The notes beneath the pieces were generated by a model. That model saw nothing but the letters and a program-made list of their open reading frames with translations, was not told where the DNA came from and ran no database searches. A DNA stretch of 64,000 nucleotides from Penicillium oxalicum (taxonomy: Eukaryota > Ascomycota > Eurotiomycetes > Eurotiales > Aspergillaceae). Location of the stretch: assembly GCF_001723175.1 (NCBI RefSeq), contig NC_064657.1, positions 992,001 through 1,056,000 of the forward strand, read 5' to 3'. Below, piece after piece: positions 23,335 to 34,720 of the stretch (positions are counted from its first letter, which is position 1; each line of letters starts with the position of its first letter). The position numbers and the translations under genes are program-made.

Positions 23335-24028
23335 TCAAGTTACTAATCAAGACCGGGCATTGGACTTACCAAAACTCCCCCAACGAGACCCCATGAAAGA
23401 AGATCGAACCCCGGATGGAGTGACAACATCATGGATTGTGAATGGAAGCGCAGCTGCGGGATGACAGCAGAAATAAACACATCCAGCGAAGGGAGTTCTT
23501 CACCAACTTATGTACAAGCGCAAAAGCAGTCGAAGAAGAGTCGAACGTCCATTTGCGAACAACGAACAAAGATCATCGCAGCCATGATGAGAGGGGTAAG
23601 GTGGCGACAGGGCCAGCCAGGAGAATGAATCGAGACAGGTCCGGTCATACATCTCCAGCTGGTCATTGCTCCTTTGAGCGCCGCTTGGTGTGACGCTGCA
23701 TGCACGCTCCCTGTTTATCTGACACTCTCAACGCAGGTCTTCATGGGGGGGGGGGGGGAGACGATTAGGACGGGATCAGCCCGACTTCTTGCGACTAAGG
23801 CAAAGTAGCGAACATCCACCTGGATTCATTCTCCATTCTTGACGGCCATGGCCATGGCCATGCATGGGTCCCGTCACGAGTCCTGTAGCTCACGGTCTCT
23901 GGTGACCAAACAACTTTTTTTTTGGGGCGAGCTGCATTCAGCCTTGATGGCCGAAGAGTCAACACCACCCCATAAACCCCACTCGGAGTCCAGACATGAA
24001 TCAGTTGAATCAAGGTCCCCATGCCGCT
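23335..24028. other. Intergenic, P450 promoter
   Basis: Contains a run of 14 G at 23745-23758, possibly length-variable. A GTAAGT just upstream of the P450 ATG could belong to a 5' leader intron. No gene. Confidence 0.6.
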
Positions 24029-25349
24029 TCAAGTAATGACGCGCTGTGATTCGTGATCCGGCTTGCGACCGTAGACAACGTGCAGATTGCAGTACGTGTG
24101 GACCTCGGGATTTCGGAGGTCTCTACGAACGCCAGCCAGGAACACTTGGGTCTCCGTATTCGACCAGCCAAGCACCCTGGTGAACAGCGCCAGAGAGTAT
24201 GACTCGACTGCCATCAATAATGAGCAGAGATTGTAGCGTCCAATCTCTTGCTGAACTGGATCGGTAGACCACCCACTTGATGGAACCTAATTGTAAACGA
24301 ACAGCACGGGAAAGGGCCGCCGCGTGTGGAATTAGCCCCGCCTGTCTGATACAAAAGTACGAAGAATGCTGGCCAAATCCCCCGCCCAAAGAGTATTTCG
24401 TTCGGTACAGCTGCCTCTGGCCTCATGGCTGACAAATAGGAACAACTCCACGTACCTTGTAGATCTCGTCTCGCACCTCTTCAAAGCCCACGCTCACCAG
24501 TCGACGTCGATGACCCTCGGCAATATTCATCGGCCTTTGAATCGCCAGACTTGCTTGGTGCAAGTGATCCAGATACTCGCGCAGTGTGGGCGCCAGATCC
24601 ATTGATCCATCGTCTGACTTGAGAGTGACCTCAAACTCTTGCAACTCAATCCAGCCTCCAGGCTTAAGATGATCATGCGCCTGTTGCAAGAGCCGCGGCC
24701 AATCTGCGATGGCGCCGCCCAAATCGCGCGCATGAATAAAGTCAAAGGGCCGATTTTTGTTGAAATACCAGGAGGCCTCTGCGTCGTCCACCAAGAATCG
24801 CAGATTCGGCGGGATCCAAGATGGCTGAATGGGGCTCAGATCAGTACCGATGACCTCGGTGCTGGGATAACTGTCTGCCAAGTCGATGGCCCAGATTCCA
24901 GTCCCTGTGCCAATGTCCAACACTCGTTGGATGGAGCCATTCTGTAACGGTGCACGAAAGAGCGCGCCGTCCAGGACCAGATTTCGGACGTGATGGAGGA
25001 GATCCTGTCGGTCTTGTTCCTGCTCATCATTCGGCAGGACGTATTGGCCTTCGCGATAGGAATGGTACCTCCGGCCATTCTCGTAGACGTGCTCTTTAAT
25101 ATCTGAGAGCAACGAGGCCGTAAGACTCGACGTGTCGGACTCATAGACCTCATCCTCGTCAAAGATGGAGACTTCTGTTTCGTCTTCCGCGGACGAGGGA
25201 TCCACCGCATCCTCGGTGCCTGGTGGGCGAGGGGTCCCTGAACAAGAAGAGTTCAGAGACGGTGCGGTGGGTGTGAATTTTTCCGAGGACATTGGGTTCA
25301 AAGTCTTCAAGTCTGCCTCCTGAAAGGCGACGGTTGGAGGGTAGGTCAT
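24029..25349 (-). CDS. SAM-dependent methyltransferase, LaeA-like group
   Basis: Two exons, 24456-25349 and 24029-24286, in phase, 383 residues. An in-frame Met 19 codons downstream (about 25292) is an alternative start. After an acidic, Ser-rich N-terminus (about 90 residues) comes the group's typical entry YENGRRYHSYREGQYVLPND. Class I methyltransferase motif I is RVLDIGTGTGIWAIDLAD, followed by the acidic VIGTDLSPIQP (motif II) and HLKPGGWIELQEF. The second exon contains VPSSGWSTDP and ends in HVVYGRKP, both usual in LaeA-type fungal enzymes. These range from nuclear regulators of secondary metabolism to tailoring enzymes. Beside a P450 on the same strand, a tailoring role is plausible. 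Confidence 0.88.
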
Positions 25350-25946
25350 GGTTTTACGATGCAGGCCATCGTTGGATCTTCTCGATTTGCTTTGTTGCCG
25401 ATCTCCGATCCCCCCACAAAGTTGGAGGTCACCGCCCGCGACTTGTTTTCCTTCGCGGAACGCTGCCTTTATGCACGTAACGACGCAGATTCGAATCCGC
25501 CATTTATGCGTGACATGAGAGCATGTTGGAAAGTGGGTCAGGATAGCAGGACAATTAATTTACATCAACTTGATTAAGCATAGATCTTGGTTTCTACCCT
25601 AGATCTCTCAAGGTCCGAGCATTAAGGTTCAGTGGCAAGACGCCCGCTGAATTGGAAACGCCACGTGGAAACTGTATGCGACCCTGAGCACGCTGTCGCT
25701 GTGGCGGAGTGAATAAATAAGCCATCATCGCCTCAGTCGAAACATTTCTGGACAGACTGAACCAAATGCTGAAATCAGTCATGATATCACACGCGCCGGG
25801 TCTGTCTGTTGCTTCAATACGGAACCAAATATCCGTGAGGGATTGAGACAAACATTAATCAAACAAAAAGAAGAGGCTACTGGCATCTCGTCAAATGTAC
25901 ATTCTCGATTTCTCGAGCCCTTCAGGCGATGGCATCGGCCCATGCA
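25350..25946. other. Intergenic
   Basis: Between two minus-strand genes. A GATTCGAATCC sequence near 25490 resembles a tRNA T-arm but no cloverleaf forms around it. Confidence 0.6.
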
Positions 25947-26838
25947 CTACAATTCTCGGCGCCATGGCAGTGGCCAAGGTGTCATCACTCGAAGGAGCTC
26001 CGCTCTCTCTAATCTATATTGTGTACCCTTTTCATCTTCCAGGAACTGATCACGAAAGTGGTACGCCAACTCCACAAGCGTACAGGTTGCCGCGTTGATG
26101 CCACGCCCAGTGATGGATGAGATCTTGGAAAACGCACAATCATGCTGAGTGGCAAAAGCTTGAGCGTCTTGCTCCGGTACAACGCCTTCACCGTCGCCCA
26201 CAGCAACGATCATCGTCCCCAGAATAGGTCGGGCTCCTTTCTTGCAGCGATGGAGAAGCGCATCGTAAAAGGTGGTCATGTCATTCCATGATTCCAACGA
26301 CGAAGCATCATACGTGAGCATGAGACAGACATTGTGAGAATACTTAGTATACTCGCCGAATATACTGCCCCACCAGGCTAGGAATTCAACACGGAACATT
26401 GTGTCGCCACAAAAGTAACGATCTGTCGGTACCTCCAAAGTAGGATCGAAATCTTGCAGGCCCCTTTCCCGTAGAAGTAACTAGCAAGTCGCTTGAGATG
26501 AGCTTGACAGTAACCATTGACACTAAGACTCAGTGCACGCTTACCGTGTGATAATTATTACCCGACGGGGTGCCCTTGGCATTGATCACACAAACAAACA
26601 TATAATGATCACGCTTAACGCGTATAGGTTGAGCCGCTGAACCATCTAGGCTGTAGTCTGCCTGGTGGATGGCAATGGGATTTGGATCAGTAGGTGGATT
26701 GTCTTCTGAGTCATCCGGTGGTCTCTCTGCTGTCGTGGATGAGATAGGCGATGCAGATGCGATAGTATGGCCGTCATGACCACGATGACCGCCCCTCTGG
26801 CGGAGCCTGCGGAGGGCAGCGCGAGCGCTCGATAGCAT
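25947..26838 (-). CDS. Ras-superfamily-like protein without intact GTP-binding motifs
   Basis: Two exons, 26545-26838 and 25947-26480, in phase, 275 residues. The fold order of Ras is traceable: strand 1 and loop (YMFVCVINAKGTPSGNN), switch-I-like LLLRERGLQDFDPTLEV, strand VCLMLTYDASSLESW (compare VYDITSRESF), MIVAVGDGEGVVP at the NKxD position, EQDAQAFATQHDCAFSKISS and TGRGINAA near the SAK site. Every nucleotide motif is altered: GxxxxGKS reads GNN, DTAGQ reads AWWGS, NKxD reads VGDG. The N-terminal 75 residues are a basic, Arg/His/Ser-rich extension. I infer a pseudo-GTPase that acts by binding rather than by a GTP cycle; real expression is unproven. No CAAX prenylation box is visible. Confidence 0.65.
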
Positions 26839-28147
26839 TGATTGAACTGGTCAAAGACCGTAGAAATGAGAAACAGGGATAAAATCAGTAAAAATGGGCC
26901 TTCTATAAATTTCACATGCGATCGCGCCTGGCTTGCCGCGGTGTACACAAAAGGGCTCCTGGTCGTGTTGGGCAGAGACAGGATTTGAAGTCAAAGACAA
27001 GAGAGACTTGGGGTTCTTTTCACCAGATAGTTGATCGGCCACGAGGCTCAGTGACAGAGACTGACTGAAGGGGCTGGAGGAACGATCCAGGGGTCAATTC
27101 CCTAATCGATCACGGGGTAGGGACAAATAGTGCGATGGCAGGCATCAGCGCGCATGGAATGGCCCCCTCCTGCGCCGGGAAGCACACTTAGCGCCATTTT
27201 CTCTTCGACTCAACAGTGAGTTTTTTGATTGGCTGGGCTGATTGATTCACATGCTGCAGCCCTAGCTCCGCGGATGTTCCTGTTGCGAAGTGTTAGATTT
27301 GTCTTAGAAATCTATGCCCTTGTGCGATGTTGGTGGGTCACTGAGTATGGGTTCGATGGCACGAGCACTTTACCCGTGACCCGACGGGCGGGCCGGGTAA
27401 GGACCATCAACCTTATCTGTTTCTTGATCGGGTAAGATCTACGCTCACGATATAGCAGCCGAAAGAGGTAAGATTCGTTGATTGTCTCACGTTCAAAACG
27501 TCAAGTCTGCGTTTTTCTCAGCATGAACGGGGCAAGGCTTTCTAAGAGAAAAGGAAAAACATAGTCTGCAGTCACAGGCTTTCTCATCAACTATCATGCT
27601 CTGGAGCAGCCCGAGCGGTGGCATGGGACGGAGGAAACTGAAACCGCCGTTCGAGGCCAGGGTGGTGGCTAGGGTCATTGGAGAGCGCATCGGGGGCCAA
27701 ATTGGTAGAAAGAGCACCTGCAGGAGCCTATATTCTCGGATGTATAATGGATGTTTGTCCAAAGATAGTGCAAGAGTGGTCAGCCGGTCGTTCTTCTCGC
27801 AATTGTGATTCGTCGCTGCGCCGAGTCTACGAGCAGCGCAGCGTATGGTCCCTACCATGAGGCCATCTTCACAATCACGCAAGATTCCTTTACCCCGCGT
27901 CCCCCGCTGTGATGGGATCTAATCCAAGCAATTGTGCCAGTATCAATCAATCACCTAGAGTCACATTTGCAACAGTCAAGGCATTCGACGGCGTGGGCTC
28001 CGTCGAGGTAAAAATAGTTGTGGTCACCGAGACCAGGAGCAATGACAAGTCCGCTTTAAGGTATAAGTATCAGCAAGCTGGGCGCTCTTTTCGGTGAATT
28101 CAACCCATATGCTCACACACCGAATTCAACACGACTAGCAAATCGCG
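26839..28147. other. Intergenic, divergent promoters
   Basis: 1.3 kb between the Ras-like gene (-) and the GH71-protease gene (+). Short frames only. Confidence 0.6.
28061..28070 (+). promoter_or_regulatory. TATA-like box of the GH71-protease gene
   Basis: GTATAAGTAT lies 78 bases upstream of the ATG at 28148, a usual distance in filamentous fungi. Judged by sequence and position only. Confidence 0.4.
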
Positions 28148-31100
28148 ATGAGGGTGCTTGCTGCCCTCACTTCGGTCTTGGCATGGGGAGTAAGCCTTGC
28201 CGAGGCCAAGACTGTGTTTGCTCACTTCATGGCAAGTCAATTCCCATTCCAGTTCAATATTGAAGTCTGACTCAAGATACCGGTCCTTTGCAGGTGGGAA
28301 ATACCAAGCTCTTAGACACAGACGATTGGAGTCAAGAGATCAAGGCCGCCCAAGATGCGGGTATAGATGCCTTCGTGCTGAACATGGCGAACAAAGATAG
28401 CACAAACGACATTGCATTGCCCAAAGCTTTCTCCGCGGCCGATGCCCAAGGCTTCAAGCTTTTATTTTCATTCGACTATGCCGGCAACGGCCCCTGGGAC
28501 AAATTAGTGGTTATTAAAATGATCAATGAATACGGCACCAAGGAAACCTACTTCAAGAATGACGGGAAGCCATTCGTTTCAACCTTTGAGGGACCCAACA
28601 ATGCAGATGACTGGAAGGAAATCAAAAAGCAGACAAACTGTTTTTTCATGCCAGATTGGTCATCCGTCGGTGCCCAGCCGGCCGTTCATCTGGGTGACGG
28701 CATTGCCGATGGCCTATTCAGCTGGGACGCTTGGCCAAAAGGACCAGCCAACAGCACAACCTATCCCGACGCTTCATATTACGACTTCCTGGGTTCAAAG
28801 CCGTATATGATGCCCATTTCTCCATGGTTTTACACCAATCTTCCAGGATACGATAAGAATTGGCTGTGGCGTGGCGATGATATGTGGTTTCAACGCTGGC
28901 AGCAGGCCATTTCCCTCGACCGCCAGCCTGACTTTATCGAGATCATCTCGTGGAATGACTATGGCGAGTCACATTATATCGGCCCCCTGGATGATCGCCA
29001 ATATGAGGCTTTTGACATCGGCCGAGCTCCTTTCAACTACGTCAAAGATATGCCCCATGACGGATGGCGCGAGACGCTCCCATACTTCATCTCCATGTAT
29101 AAGACAGGATCCGCCCTGGTCGACCAAGAGCGGCTAGTAACATGGTATCGAGTCAACAAAAACGGTGCTTGTTCCGACGGTGGCACCACCGGCAACACGG
29201 CAAACCAGCTGCAGCTTGAGTATTCGCCAAATGTTATGATGGAAGACAGGATCTTCTATGACGTGCTTCTCACGGGCGAGGCGCACGTTGAAGTCAGCAT
29301 CGGTGGCACTACTCAAACTGGTGGATGGGACCAGGAACCCTACGGAAACATTGGTCTATACCATGGCAGCGTACCAATTGGGGCGGCAAGCGGCCAAGTA
29401 GTGGTGACAGTGAAAAGAGGAGATGATACTATTGCCACTGTCAAAGGAGCTTCCATCACCAGCAATTGTAATGCAGGACTCAACAACTATAATCCTTGGG
29501 TTGGAAGCGCTAGGGGCTCCAACAGCATCACCCCGAGACGAACCCAGGTCGACCTCGCACATCTGCAGTGCATCAAAGGCTTCGGCGTGTATGACTTTAT
29601 CGGCGTCTGCGACTTCGCCTGTGCAAATGGCTAGTGAGTGAATTCCAGACCTATCTACCCCGACTCGTTCGATGTCGGAACGTTCACGTATGGAACAATC
29701 CCACTGACAATGCGGTCTTCACACCGTCTGATACAGCTGTCCAAGCGCTGCTTGTACTTGCCTCAACAAAGGCGAAGCCAATGCCCCCAACGAGACGGGA
29801 GTGGTGGGATATCCCCTTCCTGGTAAGAGTGGCTCCTTCGCAGGGCTCTGCAGCTTCAATTGTAATCATGCGTACTGCCCGGACTCGGTTTGCGGTACGA
29901 CTCCTAGTAATGGAGTCGTCCTGGGCTACTCGCCTTTTTTACCTCCAGCATGTACTGGTGGAACCGGTGAAGGCGCCTTTCAGGGCCTCTGCAGTTTCGG
30001 TTGCAATTTTGGCTTCTGTCCGATGCACGCTTGTACATGCACGTCAAGGGGTATCCTTATTCAACAACCCCCCAAGACGGATGTGACTGGATACTTTTTG
30101 GACTCGTCCACAAATGACCATGGTCTATGCAAATTTGCATGCGAGCATGGCTACTGCCCCGATATATGTGGTAGTCGATCGATCGACCCGAGCGGAAATG
30201 ACAGCTGTTATCCAACTATCACATTGGATCCAGTTGTCTGGCACAGCAGAACAGCTCAATGCGTGCCACCCTGTGTTCTCGTCATCCCTCCATCTACTCT
30301 AGGATCGACGATCACACTCTCTTTTGAAGACTTGCACACTCAACTCGAAGTGGGTTGGACGGCGACAGACACAACCAGCGGGAGTGTGATATCTCACTAC
30401 ACTGCCACAACCGTGAGTGTGGTTGTTCCCATTCCCCCGATGACCGTGGATGTCATCAGCTTCTCGGAGGAGCTTATACGAGCATCAGCCGGTGGTATGA
30501 TCCCCGCTGTGATCACCCCGAGGCCGAGTATCAAGCCGCCACCATTGAGAATCACGCCTAGTGTGACCGGGCTACCAGTATCACCCATAGGCCGAATGAT
30601 CTTCCCACCTCCGTGGCCAGGGACTGGATCGGCGCCGTTACCAGGCCCCAGCGGGACTCCCCCCGCGAACAGAACTACCAGCCCTATTGCCGCTGTTCCA
30701 ACGGCTGATGGGTCATCACCTACCACCGTGTTTCCTACCCAAACTGTAAGTTGGGTTCAGCAATGGGTTCCAGAGCCCACAGTGACCCAGGTGGGTGGCG
30801 GTCCCCCTGTTCCTGTCATCCCATGCTGGGTTTGGTTCATATGGTCATGCCCCCCTAATGTTGGTGGGATCGTTCTGTCGGGTTTCGAGAAGCCAGGTGT
30901 CTACCCAATGTAAGTCAATCTTCTAAGTGCGAGGCTCCGCTACTCTTTTGCACAGTTCGGTCGTGCTCACCCTTCATACAGAGGAGGCCCACCACCTCTT
31001 GGCCCAAACCCACCCCCAGGTCTGACGTTGAAGATTCCGTGGCCTGAAATCACGTAAGTTGACACGCCAGACGGTTTATTGGCTTCAACCACGAATTTAG

Positions 31101-33596
31101 TTTCCCTCGTGTGAAAAAATTCAGTATGCAGTGCCTTCGCTGACGCTAACACTGGATCGTGCTGCTAGCATCGGCTCAGATATCAAGCCCAAGTATCCGG
31201 TTTCCCCAGCACCAGAAGAGACCTTCTGCGAGACAGCAACAGCAAGCGTGTGTACCACAACTCTTTCATATGGCATCGTGGACAAGCGGGCCAATGAATG
31301 GGCAACTCCAACCCCGACACCCCGAATCCCATTTATAGAGCTTCAAGAGCTCAACAAGCAGGCGGTCACCACCACCTTCACCACCCTCTCTTTTTGCATC
31401 AAAGTGACGGGCTGTGGTGCAAGTGATATTACAAAAACAACTGAAATCGAAACTATTGCCACAAACAACCCCCGCGTGGTCATTCCTGTGGATCCCCAAA
31501 ACGTGGGCGGTATCAGAGCTCTGCTGCAGAAGGAGTTCACAGGCTCTTCGAAGGATCTGTTTGAGTCGAGAACGGATCAGCTTGGAACCATCTTCTTCTT
31601 TGTTCCAGCTCTGACCGACGACCAAACCGCTACCATCAGCGAAGACAGGGATGTTTTGGAAGCCTATATCCCGAAGGGTATGCTGACCCGCGCCTATTGG
31701 GGAACGTATCGCGACCCAACTGTGGACAAACCAACGTACACAAAGGATGATGACTGGCTCGGAGAAAGCCTGAATGTCACCGTGAATGAAATGCGAGAGC
31801 GTTCCATTCTTTCAAGGCGATCTGAGATTGTGCAGTCAGATGTGTTGGACCAGATGGTCTTGTTGTCTTGGCCCCCCATGGGACTTGTTGTCCCAGCAGT
31901 TGGGCAATACAGGTGTGTCTTTTGCCCTGCTGAAACAATTCGCTTCCTTCATGAAGAAGTTGAGAACAGGGAAGAGGTCGTTGTGAATGCACGTGTATTA
32001 GCCAAACCTTGGCTAACCAAGATTTTGACAGGTACGATTCGTCAGCAGGCGAGGGCTCTTATGTGTACAACATCGACCCTGGTGCCCTGCCAACACACCC
32101 AGAGTTAAGCGATGTGACTTTCGACCCTCCCCTGTTTCCGGGTCCAAACCCTGTGAGTGAGTGGATGGAAAACGACGAAAAGCGACATGGGACCAAGTGC
32201 ATTTCGAAGGCAGTGGGGAAGAAACTCGGCATAGCGCGCAAGGCGACCGTTGTGGCAACAGTCTGGGATTATGAACAGGCCATTCTCGAAAATTACATCG
32301 ATGCTCTCGTCAAAGTCCATGGCGACATCTCTTCAAAGGGTCGAGGACCCAAGAGTGTTGTCAACTTGGCCATCTCGGATGCTTATTTGCCGCCAAAGAT
32401 GCAAGACACTATGGGTGAGATTCAATTCTCTTCTCTGTCCCTGAAAATTCGGTCGTGCTTCCCCACTGACGCTTTCTGCCTCTGATCTAGCCTCGCTGAT
32501 TCGAAGTATCATGGATTTGGGGGCTGTGGTTGTGACAGGGTCTGGAAATCAAGCAGGCTACCCTTACGGCTACCCGGCGCTTTTTGGAGACCCCAACAAC
32601 AGCAACTACATCCCAGATCTGATTGTCGTTGGGGGAGTAGACGGTTCAGGCGCGAGATCCCCAGAGACATTTTCTGAAGCAGACTGGATCACCTGCTGGG
32701 CGCCTGGCTTCCGCCTGTGGGTGGCCACATCGCTATTTGTAGAGAGCTCGGTGGTCCCTGAAGGATACGACAAAGCTGATGGAACATCATACGCCTCTGC
32801 AACGGTCGCGGGTCTAGTGGCCTATTATCGCGGTCTTGATCCCAGCTTGAACACAGCCACAAGTGTGAGGCGGAGAATCAGGGAGCTGGCATACCGCCGA
32901 GAGGCGCGACCCAATGCAGGAACCACATATCCAAACAAAGTGATTTGGAACGGCCAAAGTTGGGGAGAATCTCTCGTTCTGCCGTGTGGCCATGACTTGA
33001 AAACAAAACGGCAGGATGGAGAAAATACCTGTTCTATCTCGTCCCCACTGCAGCCACCGTCGATTAACTTCGGGTCTGGTCCAGCCCAGCCACTTTGCGC
33101 CGGCACTGGCTGCGGAGTCAGCTGCGCGGGCTTCTTTTGCTTCGACACGAGCCTCAAGCGGAACCCAGATTTCCAGGACCCCCGCAACCCGGACAGCGTT
33201 CAGAATCCGGACAGTCCTTACTGGAATGATTGGAACGGGACCATCAGTCGTCCCGATCCAACCACAGAGCCTCCGACCAAAACCACCCACACATCGACTC
33301 CAACCTATTCCAACGTCCCGGTTGGAGGCAGCTGCAGCTCGACTGATCAGTGCATGGATGACTGCTTGGGTACAAACAATCGCATTGAGTGCAGTGATGG
33401 TACTTGCAGTTGTATCGAGGCGGCGCAGCCCAAGGACACTCCGCCGCCTGTGGCTCAGTGCGGTGGTAATGTCGACAGATGCACCGACGTGTATGCATGC
33501 CGAGGTAGTGATGTGATGATCTGCGGGCCACTTCCTGATTCCAATGGGTTTGATGTCTGTTACTGTGGAGCAAAGAGCAGACGACTGGGATTTTGA
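28148..33596 (+). CDS. GH71 alpha-1,3-glucanase fused to subtilisin-type (S8) protease
   Basis: Seven exons (28148-28231, 28294-29633, 29737-30909, 30982-31053, 31169-31912, 32032-32414, 32491-33596) join in phase to 1633 residues. Residues 1-20 are a signal peptide. The GH71 domain (about 21-325; DAGIDAFVLNMA, LLFSFDYAGNG, EIISWNDYGESHYIGP) would cleave alpha-1,3-glucan of fungal walls. A beta-rich domain with the GGWDQEPYG segment follows to about 425. Next are four Cys repeats of the form C-x-F-x-C-x(3)-G/A-Y/F-C-P (about 465-610), a Pro-rich linker, and an I9-propeptide-like stretch (about 991-1060). The S8 domain keeps its triad: D1153 (YNIDPGA), H1190 (RHGTKC) and S1365 (GTSYASATVAG), plus oxyanion N1285. 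A Cys-rich tail ends the protein. Intron 1 is GC-AG. No ATG or signal peptide precedes the protease part, so one fusion gene is favoured over two genes. Confidence 0.8.
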
Positions 33597-34720
33597 TGCC
33601 CAATGAATGGGGTTGCAGTCTGTGTTGAGAGCGGATTGTGGCGTGATCATGTCAGGCGACATATTGGAATACTCAGAAACCAATGCTCCAAAGAGCCCTG
33701 GTGGCTCGTCGGGCGAGAGTTCCTGTCGAGAATCGCCTTCATCAACCAACAGAATGAACTGTACATGCATCTCAGCCTCGGTGTACAATCCACTAAGCCC
33801 TCCGTTTCGTAGCTAGACTGTAGTGTCTGCCGCCGAATCCATGGCTTGTCGAACCATAACGGTACACTTGTCCAAGAAGAGACTTCGATGCCTTCTGTCC
33901 AGGGCCATGCTGCATCGTGTATATGAAACGTCGTTTTCTCAGCTGGTAAAAGAGGGGAAGCAGAGCTTCTCTCAAAGCCCACGTTCGTGGAGGCAAAAAA
34001 CGAGAAAGAGACCACAGAGTTAGGTCGTTTTGCAAACTGAGTCATATCATGCAGACACTGGATGTAAGCAAGTCAAGCTACGCGTTGAGAAGCGGAAGAG
34101 CCAAAGCGGTGACTCGGGCACCGGTGAAGGTTCATCGGACAGGATGAATGCCCCACGGTCCGCGTCCCCGCCGAAGAGGATGACCAGATGGTGACACTGA
34201 GATCATTCCATCCAGCCTCCAGTTAAAAATGACTAATCGGTCCTTCTCCAGGGCCGGAGTTGAAGGTATCATCATCATCCAGTCAGTGGTTGTTGTTCAG
34301 AAGACGGGATAGAGGTCATGCTCGCTTGCAAATCGTTCGATGTCAATCTTTTGTCCCTCCGTCCCATTCCCTAGGCTTATATCTATCTATTTATTTTTCA
34401 TCTTTCGGCCTCCACAGTCTGATATCCTGTGGAGCACATTGAGGGATGTAAAGCCTCATTTTCTTTCGACATGGTGAAAATGAATTATTGATCTAGACAT
34501 CAAGATGTGGACCTATCCGCGGAGCTTTGAGGTGGACCTGCTTCCACTGAGTTGGGAGCGCAATAAAAGTATTATCTAGTTGAATTCCCGGCGAAGGGAA
34601 ATTGATCCTATCATTTCGCATAAGCATGTGTTATATAGCCATTTAATTTCATCGTATTGCAGCGCAGAGGTCACTCATCCATGGTCAGTAAGAACAATCT
34701 GGAGGATTTCCAATCGCACT
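33597..34720. other. Intergenic between convergent genes
   Basis: 3' flanks of the GH71-protease gene and COP9 subunit 1. A 132-codon minus frame at 33647-34045 is unsupported. Confidence 0.6.

Noticed and set aside
23745..23758. Run of 14 G (and 16 G at 59178-59193) as possible regulatory G-quadruplex
   Set aside because: Single homopolymers of uncertain length, prone to sequencing error; no other support.
25484..25502. tRNA-like T-arm (GATTCGAATCC)
   Set aside because: No matching T stem, anticodon arm or acceptor stem could be built around it.
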